From: Calditrichota bacterium
Lineage (GTDB): Bacteria > Zhuqueibacterota > Zhuqueibacteria > Zhuqueibacterales > Geothermadaptataceae
Direction: 5' to 3'
DNA length: 64,000 nucleotides
Assembly (NCBI GenBank): GCA_008501765.1
Contig: QQUE01000007.1
Coordinates: forward strand, 542,186 to 606,185
Shown piece after piece: positions 52,994 to 61,872 of the stretch (position 1 is its first letter; each line of letters begins with the position of its first letter). The translations under genes were made by a program, and so were the position numbers. The notes beneath the pieces are model-generated. The model saw only the letters and a program-made list of their open reading frames with translations. It had not been told where the DNA came from and made no database searches.

Positions 52994-53062
52994 ATAACCG
53001 CCTTTAATGTAAGGTAATCCGGGTTGCAGATACAATTCCAGATGTTAAACTTGAGGTTCATT

Positions 53063-53848
53063 TCAATGCCAAAAAACAACTACGTCTTCATTTTTATAGT
53101 TTAAAATCACCCTGTCCGCACGCCCACTATTCACTGCAATTTCAAGATGATTAAAACTATTTATTATAGCCAATATTTCCCCACTGTTTTTCTCCGAATA
53201 GGATTTTGCCAACCCGGCAATTCTATGATTGCCAACTTCGATTGTCACAGTACTATCGCCTGGCAGGTCTTCACTGCGGATATTGGTGATTAAATTTCCA
53301 AAATGATCACAATAAGTTATTTTTCCCTGAATCCGATTGTCTTTTATTGTCGGACGTCCGGAATGCAAAATTTCAATATCTGATTCAATAATTTCTTCAA
53401 AGGCCATCTTTAGATCCAAATCATTGGCCAAAAAAGCAGCCAGCGGAGCAAAAATATCGCGGCCATGAAAAGTTTGCGATAATTCAGGGAGCCAATAATC
53501 GCGATTTGATGCGCGGTAGAAACGTGTATTTTTACGTTTATTTAGAAATGAGAGCAATCCATTATCAGGCGCCAGAAAAAACTGACTTTCGGATTCTGCT
53601 AAAAGAATGCGCCGACTGCTACCAACTCCGGGGTCTACTACAACTACATGAATACTTGATTTCGGAAAGTATTTTGAGTGTGATTCCACTAAAAATGCAG
53701 CGGCAAAAATATTTTGTGCCGGAATTTCGTGTGTCAGATCAACAATTGTGGCGTGGGGGGCTGTTTTTAAAATGACACCGTGCATAACACCGGCATAACC
53801 ATCCTGCGTGCCAAAATCTGTGGTGAGTGTAATTATCTTTTTTTGCAT
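53063..53848 (-). CDS. SAM hydroxide adenosyltransferase (DUF62)
   Basis: The 261-residue protein matches the DUF62 family of S-adenosyl-L-methionine hydroxide adenosyltransferases, related to fluorinase and chlorinase. It has TLTTDFGTQDGYAGVMHGVI, VDLTHEIPAQNIF, VVDPGVGSSRR, LAPDNGLLSFL, HGRDIFAPLAAFLA and DHFGNLITNI. These enzymes hydrolyse SAM to adenosine and methionine. The Asp/Arg/His residues expected for water activation (D in TDFG, R in SSRRI, H in FHGRD) are present, so hydrolase rather than halogenase activity is likely. It is separated from the downstream protease gene by about 70 bases. Confidence 0.9.
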   Translation of the reverse strand: MQKKIITLTTDFGTQDGYAGVMHGVILKTAPHATIVDLTHEIPAQNIFAAAFLVESHSKYFPKSSIHVVVVDPGVGSSRRILLAESESQFFLAPDNGLLSFLNKRKNTRFYRASNRDYWLPELSQTFHGRDIFAPLAAFLANDLDLKMAFEEIIESDIEILHSGRPTIKDNRIQGKITYCDHFGNLITNIRSEDLPGDSTVTIEVGNHRIAGLAKSYSEKNSGEILAIINSFNHLEIAVNSGRADRVILNYKNEDVVVFWH

Positions 53849-53873
53849 GGCCGGTTGTTTATCTCGAAGCGTA

Positions 53874-55019
53874 TCATTTGAGACCGCAGACTATTAAGTA
53901 GACATCATCCCGTTGCACACCGTGGGCGAAAGATTTCATGCCATCGAGGATATGGTCCGAAATTTCATCCGGATTGAGAAAAATGCCGGACCGCATTAAA
54001 TCGACAAGCCCGTCGATACCCAAGGGTTTCTTTTTCCGGTTTTCGATTTCAAGCAGCCCGTCGGTATACAAAAAAAGTTTATCTTCGACTTCAACAACGG
54101 TTGCATTCTGCTTAAATTTGTTATGCTGCACTTTTTCGAAACCGATGATCTGATTTTGCGGTTCGAGAAATTCAAAACGATTCGCATCCTTCCGCCACAA
54201 AATAATTGGTGGATGGGCACTGCCGGAATATCGGAGCGAGCCGGTATTTATATTCAGAGCGCAGGAAAACATGGTCAGAAACATGCCGGTCCCCTCAAAA
54301 GAATCGACGATAAAATCATTGAGATAGTAAAGAATCGACGCTGGCTCCAGTTGTTCGCGTACAAGGCGTCTTATTTCCATGCAAATACGATTTACCAACA
54401 ATGCAGCAGCAATGCCGTGGCCGGTCACATCAACGATCGTGAGGTAAACTTCACTTTCTTCATTGTAATAAATATCGGAGAAATCACCACCAACACCGAT
54501 CATCGGCGAATGGCGAATGGCAACATCAAACTTTTTATTGGTGATTTGGGACGGCAGAATGCTTTTTTGGATTTGTTCGGCCAGTTGCAAATCCTGGGCA
54601 ATGAGTTCCTGCTGTTCCTTAATTTCCCTTTCTTTGGCCTCAACTTGTTCGCGTAAATTTTTGCGCTCGAGCGCTTGCTGTATTTTAAGGCGAAATTCTT
54701 GAATATCGATGGGTTTGGTCAGATAAACAAAAGCGCCTTTTTGCATGGCTTCCACTGCGGCAGAAATCGACCCAAATCCTGTCAAAATTACGACTTCTGT
54801 CAATGGATTGCGTTCTTTTGCCGCATGCAGCACATCGATTCCGCCCAGTTTGCCCATGTGCATATCACTGATTACCAGTTCAAAATTATTCTGCTGGATT
54901 AGATCAATGGCCTCCTGGCCATTGATAGCGGTAACAACGCTGTGGTTAGCTTTTCTCAATATTTCTTGCAGGAGTACACGAATTGGATGTTCATCGTCGA
55001 CGATGAGTATTTCAGACAT
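53874..55019 (-). CDS. Response regulator with PP2C (SpoIIE-type) phosphatase output
   Basis: The 381-residue protein begins with a receiver domain (ILIVDDEHPIRVLL). Its phosphoacceptor is Asp52 in LVISDMHMGKLGG, with VVILTGFGS and YLTKPI at the other conserved sites. A coiled-coil linker (about 120-150, QVEAKEREIKEQQELIAQDL) follows. The SpoIIE phosphatase domain has metal-binding motifs VGGDFSDIYY and IVDVTGHGIAAALL and the later SAHPPIILW. Such RsbU-like fusions dephosphorylate an STAS antagonist (RsbV) to release sigma or another target; phosphorylation of the receiver probably controls the phosphatase. It is the last of four co-oriented genes in a partner-switching operon. Confidence 0.93.
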   Translation of the reverse strand: MSEILIVDDEHPIRVLLQEILRKANHSVVTAINGQEAIDLIQQNNFELVISDMHMGKLGGIDVLHAAKERNPLTEVVILTGFGSISAAVEAMQKGAFVYLTKPIDIQEFRLKIQQALERKNLREQVEAKEREIKEQQELIAQDLQLAEQIQKSILPSQITNKKFDVAIRHSPMIGVGGDFSDIYYNEESEVYLTIVDVTGHGIAAALLVNRICMEIRRLVREQLEPASILYYLNDFIVDSFEGTGMFLTMFSCALNINTGSLRYSGSAHPPIILWRKDANRFEFLEPQNQIIGFEKVQHNKFKQNATVVEVEDKLFLYTDGLLEIENRKKKPLGIDGLVDLMRSGIFLNPDEISDHILDGMKSFAHGVQRDDVYLIVCGLK

Positions 55020-55043
55020 TAAAGAAATTTCTCTTTGTTTGAT

Positions 55044-56828
55044 TTATGCGCTGGAGTCCTTAAAACGCATAGTTAGCATAGTGATATCATCAGATTGCGG
55101 GGCCGTACCGGAAAACTTTTTCACATCTTCTTCAAGGCAATACATCAGTTGCTCGACCGGTTTGTCGATGTGTTTCCGTACCGTTTCTTCAATGCGAAAC
55201 TCTTCAAACTCTTCATCATTTTCATTCATAGCCTCGCTCACTCCATCTGTGAACAAAATTAACAAATCCCCTGCATGCAATGCAATAGTTTCCTGTTCGT
55301 ACGGCATATTTTTTAACATTCCCAAGATCAGGCCACCAGCTTCGAGCAAACGCACTTTTTCAGTCACATCCCCTTTGGGAAACAACATCGGTGGATTATG
55401 CCCGGCATTCACATAAGTTAGCTCGTTTTTTGTTGTATCAATAATGGCGACAAAAAATGTGATAAATTTGTCCATATTTGTGTTGGCATGGATGATATTA
55501 TTTATCCGGGCAACCTTTTCACTGAGTGTCCATTCGGCGTGGATCATTGCGTGTAAACTAGCCTGAATATTTGCCATTAACAATGCAGCCGGCACACCCT
55601 TTCCGGAAACATCCGCGATAGTAATTGCCCACTTGTCTTGTGAAATCTGAATATAGTCGAAATAATCGCCTCCGACCTGGCTATGGGAGTTATTCATACC
55701 GGCAAATTCGTATCCGGCAACCTGCGGTGGCGCGGCAGGCAGGAGTTTTCGCTGAATTTCGCGAGCGATTGAAAGCTCCTCTTCCAATCTTTGTTTTTCC
55801 AGAATCTCTAAAAATAAATAGGCATTTTCCAGAGAAATCATTGCTGCATTGCCGAGCGTCGATAAAAATTCAAGCTCATCATCGCGGTAATCAGCTTTAT
55901 TCAACCGTTCACCGATGAGAATACAGCCCGCCAAATCATCCTGTCGAAACATAGGAACGAGTATTTTTACTTCATTTTTTGCAAAATGAGCGATCAATTC
56001 TTTGTTTCCCAGCTCTTCCGCCCGCAACGCTTTTTGCCCGGATTTCAATATTTTAAAAGTTTTTGAAAAAATCTGATCGCTGAGATTTTCCTGCTGATGG
56101 AATCCTTTGCAGATGAGATACCGTGATTTGCTTGATTTGCCGCATTCGACAACAGCTACTTTCTGAGTCATCATTTCACCCATAATCCCATACACAAGAA
56201 TGGAAACAATTTTATCAGGATCAAAAGTTGTGTTTAATTCTTTGCCGATATCAAAAATCGTTTTCAGGTGCTGCACTTTTTTATCGAGCTCATTGTTCAC
56301 GCTCTGCAATTCGCGAATATATTTGCTGTTTTCAATCGAGGGTGCGGCCAGATTTGCAAAAGAGGCGAGATATTCACATTCGTCAGGTGTAAATGCCAGC
56401 TTGGTAATTTTGCCACCCAGTAAAATATATCCTATAGCCTTATTATTGCTGAGAATAGGGCATATTAATTTCAGACCCAGCTCCTGCAAATAAGCCAAAC
56501 TATCAAAATGGCTTATTTCTTCAAGCATCCGGGGATCATGGATTTGCTGCGGGATGGAAACTATGGTATGAATATTTTTATTAGGAATGCCTTTTACTGC
56601 GGTAATGGTGAACTGGTTGTCCTGACCATTATTGAGAAGAACCGCCCCCTGGGTAATCATCATTCTTCCCATGGGAGTAAAGAGAAGTGTATCTAAAATT
56701 GATTTTAAATTTAAGGAACTATTGAGGGTTTTACTTAATTCAAAAAGGCTTTGAATCTCAACTAATTTTCTCTCAAATGCTGCATCTTTGTCTTCCCGGG
56801 AACCTTCCACCTCACCCTCACATTTCAT
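55044..56828 (-). CDS. GAF-domain PP2C phosphatase (RsbU/RsbP-like)
   Basis: The 594-residue protein has two GAF domains (about 25-165, LFELSKTLNSSLNLKSILDT ...; about 190-325, IFDIGKELNTTFDPDKIVSI). A helical linker LEEELSIAREIQRKLLPAAP follows. The SpoIIE-type phosphatase domain has QVGGDYFDYIQ, ITIADVSGKGVPAALLMANI, NAGHNPPMLF and LFTDGVSEAMNENDEEF. The first GAF domain may bind a small molecule or redox cofactor. Its ATG follows the rsbW-like stop by only one base beyond the stop codon, with no separate ribosome-binding site, so translation is coupled. It should act on the RsbV-like protein encoded upstream. Confidence 0.92.
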   Translation of the reverse strand: MKCEGEVEGSREDKDAAFERKLVEIQSLFELSKTLNSSLNLKSILDTLLFTPMGRMMITQGAVLLNNGQDNQFTITAVKGIPNKNIHTIVSIPQQIHDPRMLEEISHFDSLAYLQELGLKLICPILSNNKAIGYILLGGKITKLAFTPDECEYLASFANLAAPSIENSKYIRELQSVNNELDKKVQHLKTIFDIGKELNTTFDPDKIVSILVYGIMGEMMTQKVAVVECGKSSKSRYLICKGFHQQENLSDQIFSKTFKILKSGQKALRAEELGNKELIAHFAKNEVKILVPMFRQDDLAGCILIGERLNKADYRDDELEFLSTLGNAAMISLENAYLFLEILEKQRLEEELSIAREIQRKLLPAAPPQVAGYEFAGMNNSHSQVGGDYFDYIQISQDKWAITIADVSGKGVPAALLMANIQASLHAMIHAEWTLSEKVARINNIIHANTNMDKFITFFVAIIDTTKNELTYVNAGHNPPMLFPKGDVTEKVRLLEAGGLILGMLKNMPYEQETIALHAGDLLILFTDGVSEAMNENDEEFEEFRIEETVRKHIDKPVEQLMYCLEEDVKKFSGTAPQSDDITMLTMRFKDSSA

Positions 56829-56831
56829 CCA

Positions 56832-57263
56832 TTACTGCGGAATATACTTGACCAGTTGAACCCGGTTCTTTTTACCCGGCTCCATTTTAAAATCGACCTC
56901 GTCCATCAATGTTTGCATAAGGTAGATTCCAAGCCCGCCAACGCGCATTTCGGAAAGATATTTTTTCATATCGGGCGTTTTTATCTTATTCGGGCTGAAA
57001 CCCTTGCCCTTATCTGAAATAATTATTTTAAATTTTTTGGAATCGGTTTGGACTAAAACATCCAAGGGTTGTTTGTCATCACCTTTGTAAGCATGTTTCA
57101 CCACATTGGTACATGCTTCGTCTACAGCCAATTCGATTTGGCTTATCTTTTCATCATCGAAGCCAACACCGCGCGCAATATTGGTGACGAACTCCCGAAT
57201 CAATTCGAGATGGTTCGTGCTGCTGGGTAGCTTCAATTGATATCTTTTAATCTTACCTGCCAA
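56832..57263 (-). CDS. RsbW/SpoIIAB-like anti-sigma-type histidine-kinase-fold ATPase
   Basis: The ~144-residue protein is a single GHKL ATPase domain of the RsbW/SpoIIAB type. The N-box is ELAVDEACTNVVKHAYKG, followed by IIISDKGKGFSPNKI (G1) and VGGLGIYLMQTLMDEVDF (G2). It would bind and phosphorylate the RsbV-like antagonist and sequester an effector such as a sigma factor. The TTG at 57263, preceded by AAGGCGGTG, gives the best start; a longer start at 57290 is in frame but less likely. The client sigma factor is not encoded nearby. Confidence 0.9.
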   Translation of the reverse strand: MAGKIKRYQLKLPSSTNHLELIREFVTNIARGVGFDDEKISQIELAVDEACTNVVKHAYKGDDKQPLDVLVQTDSKKFKIIISDKGKGFSPNKIKTPDMKKYLSEMRVGGLGIYLMQTLMDEVDFKMEPGKKNRVQLVKYIPQ

Positions 57264-57338
57264 GTTTTCACCGCCTTGTTTTTTCAGCAAAATTTACTCG
57301 TATACATGATCAACTCAATTCCATTATCACGGCACATT

Positions 57339-57683
57339 TTAAGTAAACTTTTGCACGGCTTCTTCTTCGGTTTTAAAAATTTCGTAGAGTGCCGGAAAAC
57401 CAAGCAAATCAAAAACCCGGAAGATTTTACTCGACATATTGGTGAGTTTAATATCTCCACCATTTTTACGAATTTCTTCGATAAAACCCATAAAAACGCC
57501 CAATCCGGCGCTACTGATATAGCCCAATTCCTGAAAATTCACGATAACTTTATATCGCTTGTTGCTGATACATTTCTGTAGCTCAGTTTCCAGGTCCGGT
57601 GCCGTATGCGCATCCAAAAACCCTTTAAGATGCAGCGTTACAATTTCTTTGTTTTCTAACAGTGCTATTTCAAAGCCACTCAT
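57339..57683 (-). CDS. STAS-domain anti-anti-sigma factor (RsbV/SpoIIAA-like)
   Basis: The 114-residue protein is a complete STAS domain. The phosphorylatable Ser58 sits in YISSAGLGVFMG, corresponding to the DSxGLG region of RsbV and SpoIIAA, where Asp is replaced by Ser here. In its unphosphorylated form it would bind the RsbW-like kinase and release that kinase's client; the RsbU-type phosphatases downstream regenerate this form. The ATG is preceded by a strong AGGAGGTAACTGA site. It is the first gene of the four-gene operon. Confidence 0.93.
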   Translation of the reverse strand: MSGFEIALLENKEIVTLHLKGFLDAHTAPDLETELQKCISNKRYKVIVNFQELGYISSAGLGVFMGFIEEIRKNGGDIKLTNMSSKIFRVFDLLGFPALYEIFKTEEEAVQKFT

Positions 57684-57981
57684 TCAGTTACCTCCTTATT
57701 GAACATATAGGGCAATTGAATAAAAAAGTTTCTAAAATATTCTGATTTCTGATCAATCCTGGCAACCAATATTTGGTGGTACCCGCATAAACAGGTACAT
57801 TTTGTTGCCAGAGCTTCAGTTTTCAGATGAATACCTTCAATTCAACTAATGAGTTAAAGACAGTATATTGAATAAAAAAACCTGTAACAAAAAACAACTT
57901 ATATTTATATTATTTTTAAAATTGTATCGTGCAGATCCGGGAAGAATTACGTTTTTTACAAGCCACACAGTCTCCCACAAC

Positions 57982-59238
57982 CTACTCGAGGGTTTGCACA
58001 ACCATGTTGGCTATACTACCGCCGGTTTCATTTAACGTTAATCGAATTCCAGTTTCGGCATCCAGCTCTATAATCTTCCCCGAAATTCCTTCTGCGACAA
58101 AACAATGATGATTATAGTGATTAACAGCCAGCGCCCACGGCTCACTAAAGCCCGGCAAAACAAGCAGTTCATCCCCATCACCGGATAACTTCAGCACCCG
58201 CGATTGCCCATCGCCTTCAACCATATCAATACACCAAATATCACCGGTTTCAAAGTCAATTGCGATTTCGGCAACCCGTGTAAATCCAGAGATTTGCTGG
58301 GAAGTAACCATTTCACCAAGGGCATCATCCACTGCTATTAAAAAGTCCAAATATCCAACCCAAAGCCGATCGCGTTTTTGGTCGTAAACCATTGACCAGA
58401 ATCCTTCGAAACCGGTTTTTCGAGCTTCGATTTGTCCCTCATAATTCATGCGCACAATCTCACCGCTATTATCATTGAGCACAAAGACTTTATTGGAATC
58501 GGTGTTTACCGCGACATACCACGGAGAATTAAAAGTGCTGATTTCCAGTTCTTTTAAACCCGCCACATTAAACCGGGCCACGGCATTAAAATTATAACTC
58601 GTTGCCCAAACCACATCATCGCCAATATCAAAAGCAAAATCTGTCATTCCCAGCAGGCTGATATTCTCATTGGCAACGATACCTCTTTGGCTCATCTGCT
58701 TGAGACGTCCATCCCAAAGGTCTGTGACCCAAAACATGTTTTCCGTTGTATCCATGGCAATCCGAAAAGGTTCCGTAAATCCACGAACATTCAACACAGG
58801 ATACCGTCCATCGTGGCTGTATTTTGTGACTTGCCCACGAAATCTGTCCGTAGCCCATAAAAAAGTCGGGCCAGGACGAATTTGTACTTCATCCGATAAA
58901 ACAGACTCAAAACCAGCGGAACTTACAGAAATCTTATACCAGCGATTTTTCTCATATTCGCACCCGGTATCCCAATAAAAAAAAAGGGGGGGCTGTACTT
59001 TTTCAAGGAGACGAAAATCAGATTCATTTTCTTCGCGCACGTATATATTAAAACTGCTTGCGTCAGAAAATTGCAAATGCGACCACGAAATATAAACAGA
59101 ATCCCGGGTAGAATAAAGGACAGGAGGGCCGGGTTTCCCCTTGCTGGATGGATTTTGTGGATCTAATGGATTGCTGCGTTCCCGATCACTGCACGCAGCC
59201 GACAGAACCAAAATAAAAGCGAAAATGTATATCTTCAT
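57982..59238 (-). CDS. Lipoprotein with beta-propeller repeats
   Basis: The 418-residue protein has a lipobox (FILVLSAACSD, lipidated Cys near residue 16) and a short proline-rich linker. An FN3-like domain spans about 35-120 (DSVYISWSHLQFSDASSFNI). A six- or seven-bladed NHL/YncE-type propeller follows, with repeats such as MFWVTDLWDGRLKQMSQRGI, VVWATSYNFNAVARFNVAG and KVFVLNDNSGEIVRMNYEGQ. It should sit at a membrane surface and bind something; no catalytic site is visible. It resembles the lipoprotein at 7.5 kb in layout, suggesting a shared family in this organism. Confidence 0.8.
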   Translation of the reverse strand: MKIYIFAFILVLSAACSDRERSNPLDPQNPSSKGKPGPPVLYSTRDSVYISWSHLQFSDASSFNIYVREENESDFRLLEKVQPPLFFYWDTGCEYEKNRWYKISVSSAGFESVLSDEVQIRPGPTFLWATDRFRGQVTKYSHDGRYPVLNVRGFTEPFRIAMDTTENMFWVTDLWDGRLKQMSQRGIVANENISLLGMTDFAFDIGDDVVWATSYNFNAVARFNVAGLKELEISTFNSPWYVAVNTDSNKVFVLNDNSGEIVRMNYEGQIEARKTGFEGFWSMVYDQKRDRLWVGYLDFLIAVDDALGEMVTSQQISGFTRVAEIAIDFETGDIWCIDMVEGDGQSRVLKLSGDGDELLVLPGFSEPWALAVNHYNHHCFVAEGISGKIIELDAETGIRLTLNETGGSIANMVVQTLE

Positions 59239-59501
59239 TTGTGTTTTTCATTTTTAATAGAATGCACGTAAAGTCAGACTGGTCAAATATTTATAAAAAA
59301 CAATAAGCTAAGCAATTTTAGAGCGCTGCAATTTAATAAAACTCCAATCATCAAGTCAAGTAATTATCCTGGGAAATATGTGGCAGAAAACCATGAAATT
59401 ACAGATAGTTTTTTTGGAAAGGGATAAGTTGGATATTTACAGAATTTTGCAAACCTTCTCACAGCATAAATTCAAAATTCGGAATATTATGGAAAAAATC
59501 T

Positions 59502-61400
59502 TTAGGAAAATATTTTGCCCCAAAACCTTTGTTTTTGATTTACTTCCGCATGAGGCTTCCCGTTTGATTTCACACTTTCAGGCACTGTCTTGCGTGTATT
59601 TTCTCTTTTTAAAGCGCGACTGTACAAAACGCGGTTGCCAATGCCAACGGCTATTTGTTTTGCGATGGTTTCGAGAATAGTGATACTTTCATTTTCGAAA
59701 ATGGGAATATTCCGCCTTTCGCACAACACGATGGCGCCCATCATTTTTCTATCGTGGTTGAAAATGGGGCTTACAATGAAACCAGTCCCGCTCGTACCAC
59801 TGGACAAATCCAGCGAATTAGCCGTGCCGATTTTAGGAACCAGATGCGATTTACGGATAGTTTTTCCGTTCTTTAAACAATCCAGAAATGTGCTTTGTTG
59901 CACTCTTTCTTCGGCGAGGGAAAGGATTAAATGTTTATCATCGCTGGCAACGGCATAAAATCCCAGGCTTTGATCCTTTTCATCAAAAAGAGCCAGGGTG
60001 GCGAGAAAAGCATCAAAGCTGAATTTAATCGCCCAGGCCATCTCCCGCATTAATGATCGCATCGGCAATTGCAGCTTGAAAATTGAGCTGGTTACCAATA
60101 TCTGCTGTAAGCGTCGCTCCTTTTTCTCCTGAAATGTCTTGGCAAAGAACGAATTTAAAACCAATGTAAAAATCAACAAAACCGTCTGCAGCTTCTGTAT
60201 CAACTCTTCCTGTGGCATTGAAATATCTGCCCCGGCAAAAGCCAGGCAGCCAGCCGGATTTCCATTCAAATCTGAAAAAGGTAAAATAATACCATTGTCA
60301 AGCCCAAAATTGGCAGGTGTCTTTATCCAGTTGTCGGAATCGGAGGTGGGAACTAATTTTTGCGATTCGATTGAAAAAAAGTAGAGCGCCGGTTTTTCAG
60401 CGGCCTGGTTCTTGAAAACTGGCGTTGACTCAGATTCAATTATTGCCTGCAACGGCAATTGCTTTCCCTTAATTGCCTCGTACAAAAATTTACCTGATGT
60501 CGGGTTGTAACGAGCGATCGAGATTTGTTCACAATCAATTAGTTCCACACATTTTTTGCCCAGACTGCGAAAAAAAACAGGGAATGTCATCTGATAATTT
60601 TCATTGGAAAAATCCCACAATTTTTCAGCAATGGTCAACTTGCTTTCATTATGCAGCGGAGCTGGTTTAAAATCATGATTGAAAAAGAATTCACAGCGCC
60701 AGCCAATTGTTTTTTCAACATTATTGGTAATTCGATGAAAATGAGCTGTTAAAAATTTTTGATCTCCAGTTTTGTTCTTAAATTTGATCTCCAGAAATCG
60801 ATCATCTAATTTTGGGGGAGATTCATCGACAACTTTTTTAATCTGGTCCTGCGATTCAGGTGGGAATAAATCATAAATTTTAAATTGGGATAAATCTTCC
60901 TGCCTGAATTCCAACATAGACTCGAATGATGGAGATGAGCGTTGAAAACGGAGATCACCATCCAATTCACACCATCCGTGGGTTGTAATAGTTGCGCTGG
61001 TTTTCCGGGGTTCTTCCCCATTTTCCGGGTGATAATTTCGCTTAAAAATAATATTTTGGATGAGATAGGGCAATGCAGTCAAGTATCCGGCAAATTTAAC
61101 GAGTAGTTCTATCTGATTATTTTTTTCAAGGGTTGGGTGATCGAGCTGAAACTGTTCGCTGACGAGATAAACGATCGATACGGATTGAGGCGTAAATCGC
61201 AGTAAAATATCTAAATCATGCTGTGCCAGATTATCAGGCTCGATAATCAGGACATCGTATTCAGCCTGACAGATACTCTGCAGCAGTTCGAGAACATCTG
61301 CACAAACGGTCGCAGACATATTCTCACTGCTATTTAAAGCTGCATGGATAATAGCACGGGATGACGCGGAACTTGAAAGAAACAGGATTTGGCTCTGCAT
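59502..61400 (-). CDS. Pseudo-receiver/PAS/GAF signalling protein
   Basis: The 632-residue protein has a response-regulator-like N-domain (about 1-120). The Asp-Asp pair of a true receiver is replaced by Ser-Ser (ILFLSSSASSRAII), and the phosphoacceptor position is Glu in YDVLIIEPDN, so it cannot be phosphorylated normally. A PAS-like region (about 140-260, SSPSFESMLEFRQEDLSQFK) and two GAF domains (about 275-430 and 445-610) follow. The protein ends in a basic tail. No kinase or output domain was found, so it is likely a sensor or scaffold. The ATG at 61400 is preceded by GGAG; a start at 61415 is rejected. It lies upstream of the NHL lipoprotein, not obviously in one operon. Confidence 0.78.
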   Translation of the reverse strand: MQSQILFLSSSASSRAIIHAALNSSENMSATVCADVLELLQSICQAEYDVLIIEPDNLAQHDLDILLRFTPQSVSIVYLVSEQFQLDHPTLEKNNQIELLVKFAGYLTALPYLIQNIIFKRNYHPENGEEPRKTSATITTHGWCELDGDLRFQRSSPSFESMLEFRQEDLSQFKIYDLFPPESQDQIKKVVDESPPKLDDRFLEIKFKNKTGDQKFLTAHFHRITNNVEKTIGWRCEFFFNHDFKPAPLHNESKLTIAEKLWDFSNENYQMTFPVFFRSLGKKCVELIDCEQISIARYNPTSGKFLYEAIKGKQLPLQAIIESESTPVFKNQAAEKPALYFFSIESQKLVPTSDSDNWIKTPANFGLDNGIILPFSDLNGNPAGCLAFAGADISMPQEELIQKLQTVLLIFTLVLNSFFAKTFQEKKERRLQQILVTSSIFKLQLPMRSLMREMAWAIKFSFDAFLATLALFDEKDQSLGFYAVASDDKHLILSLAEERVQQSTFLDCLKNGKTIRKSHLVPKIGTANSLDLSSGTSGTGFIVSPIFNHDRKMMGAIVLCERRNIPIFENESITILETIAKQIAVGIGNRVLYSRALKRENTRKTVPESVKSNGKPHAEVNQKQRFWGKIFS

Positions 61401-61872
61401 TAGTCTCCAACTCACATTTCACACTGTCGATTCCTGATTCAACAAAGGCCACTTGAATTCCTTTTCATGCGGGCTGTGTTTTATAAAAATTTAACTAACC
61501 TGAATAATTCGCACACGAAGGCACTAAGTCCACAAAAAATATTTAAATACTTATAAAACATAACTTTGTGAACCCTGTGGCTTTGTGAGAGCTAATTTTA
61601 ATAGATAACTTAGTTTTTCTTCTCGTCTTATTTCAAACATCTAATTATCAACAGGTTAAGAATATTTTAAAAAATATTTGTGAATAAAGCAGGCTAACAA
61701 TCCGGTTTTTTGCTAACTTACCATTTATTAACTAAATCAAACCTGTCGCCCTTGCCCCTCCAGGAAGGGTGACAGGTTTTTTTGCGAAGTTATTATAAAC
61801 TTCGGTTTGCAATCCAAATCTTAAAAGCACATTTATTTAAATTTCAAAGAAAAGCTTAAATTTTTGCAAAAT
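61401..61872. other. Intergenic region with a terminator
   Basis: The region between the pseudo-receiver gene (start 61400) and the barrel-TPR gene (end 61873) has no supported gene. It contains a terminator hairpin at 61741-61783 and AT-rich stretches, including an AATATTTTAAAAAATATT palindrome near 61659-61676. The promoter of the pseudo-receiver gene is presumably here but was not assigned. Confidence 0.5.
61741..61783. terminator. Rho-independent terminator hairpin
   Basis: ACCTGTCGCCCTT (61741-61753) and AAGGGTGACAGGT (61765-61777) form a 13-bp stem with one G-U-type mismatch and an 11-base loop. On the plus strand it is followed by seven T's. On the minus strand it is followed by TTTGATTT, so it can also end the minus-strand barrel-TPR transcript. 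Confidence 0.8.

Noticed and set aside
54745..55416. 223-residue plus-strand frame
   Set aside because: It is antisense to the phosphatase genes, low-complexity (Ser/Ile rich), and crosses two gene ends; no family motif.
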